From Rhodeus uyekii (Eukaryota; Chordata; Actinopteri; Cypriniformes; Acheilognathidae), in NCBI GenBank assembly GCA_037043235.1, contig JAWRVZ010000041.1, forward strand, positions 3,690,001-3,754,000: a DNA stretch of 64,000 nucleotides, written 5' to 3'. The notes beneath the pieces are model-generated. The model worked only from the letters and a program-made list of their open reading frames with translations. It did not search any database and was not told where the DNA came from. Made by a program: the position numbers and the translations under genes. Below, piece after piece: positions 63,497-64,000 of this stretch; position 1 is the stretch's first letter; each line of letters begins with the position of its first letter.

Positions 63497-64000
63497 CTTT
63501 AAACCCTAATGAACAGATCCAATAAAATTATACACATCCGATTTCGACTGGGTTTAAAAGAATACTTACAGAGATGGGTATTTAATTTTTTTTTTCATTT
63601 TTAACATTTTGTGTGCATGTGTCTATTCATGCGCAAGGAGACGCAAAAGAGGAATCAATTTGGTGTTTACATGTTCACACAAATAACAACGCGCCTTCTT
63701 TTTCGCCTTTTCTTGCACTTGAATAGGTTAAAATCGCCTAAATGTATAAATTGTCTAGAATTTTTTCTTTCACTCTATGATGGTAAAAATTTGTAACTAA
63801 TCTGCAAATCAGATGCGTGCCGAATCGTGGGGAATGGTCCGTATGGATCACGGATCAACTGTTAATCTGTAAGAGACCAATCTTGGTCCAAACCCATTGA
63901 TACTTGGTTATAAATCAATTCACTATCCTAAAAATCAAGACGAAGCCAACAATCAACCAACAATGCAAGTAATTTACAGCATTTGTTTCCAGTGTAATAA

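Overview
The window looks like nuclear DNA from a teleost fish, probably a cypriniform. The genes are split by GT-AG introns, the background is AT-rich, long (TG)n and (TA)n tracts are common, and the repeats are of fish type: a Tc1-like transposon, hAT and TA-target MITEs, L2-like LINE scraps, a tRNA-derived SINE and LTR elements. Only two intact protein-coding genes and one decayed gene can be supported. Species and chromosome cannot be read from the sequence alone.

Left part (1-25 kb): after about 13.5 kb of gene-free sequence (a long TG tract, two adjacent small hAT-type elements, and a 9-bp minisatellite that is accidentally open on both strands) lies a three-exon guanylin-family prohormone gene on the + strand (13728-14425). 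It is preceded by a TATA box, an inverted CCAAT box and an HNF1-like site. A decayed Tc1-like transposon follows. At 22312-22500 and 24888-24946 there are two exons of a second guanylin/uroguanylin-type gene on the same strand with the same splice phases, but with a 2-nt frameshift, no donor in the expected place and a damaged peptide core. I read it as a tandem paralogue that has become a pseudogene. An L2-like LINE fragment sits inside its intron.

Middle part (25-49 kb): mostly mobile DNA. It holds a TA-flanked mariner-type MITE, a very young LTR retrotransposon (27593-31081) with near-identical 783-790 bp LTRs, a perfect 5-bp target duplication and one 513-codon gag-like, proline-rich reading frame but no pol, and a nested composite MITE (32776-33658). 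A second LTR element is internally deleted (37105-38204). There are also a palindromic hairpin MITE, a widely spaced 80-bp inverted repeat and LINE remains. A solo LTR of the young family (19086-19877) and a small solo LTR of another family (20032-20281) lie further left.

Right part (49.8-61.4 kb): a complete 11-exon intestinal-type alkaline phosphatase gene (alpi) on the - strand. All splice phases are consistent, it encodes 526 residues, and all catalytic and metal-binding motifs are present. Its introns hold at least five TSD-flanked non-autonomous DNA transposons, including two inverted copies of one MITE in intron 10. A hAT element with a perfect 8-bp duplication lies upstream of the promoter. 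Both functional genes are of types expressed at the brush border or epithelium of the gut, but nothing in the sequence shows co-regulation.
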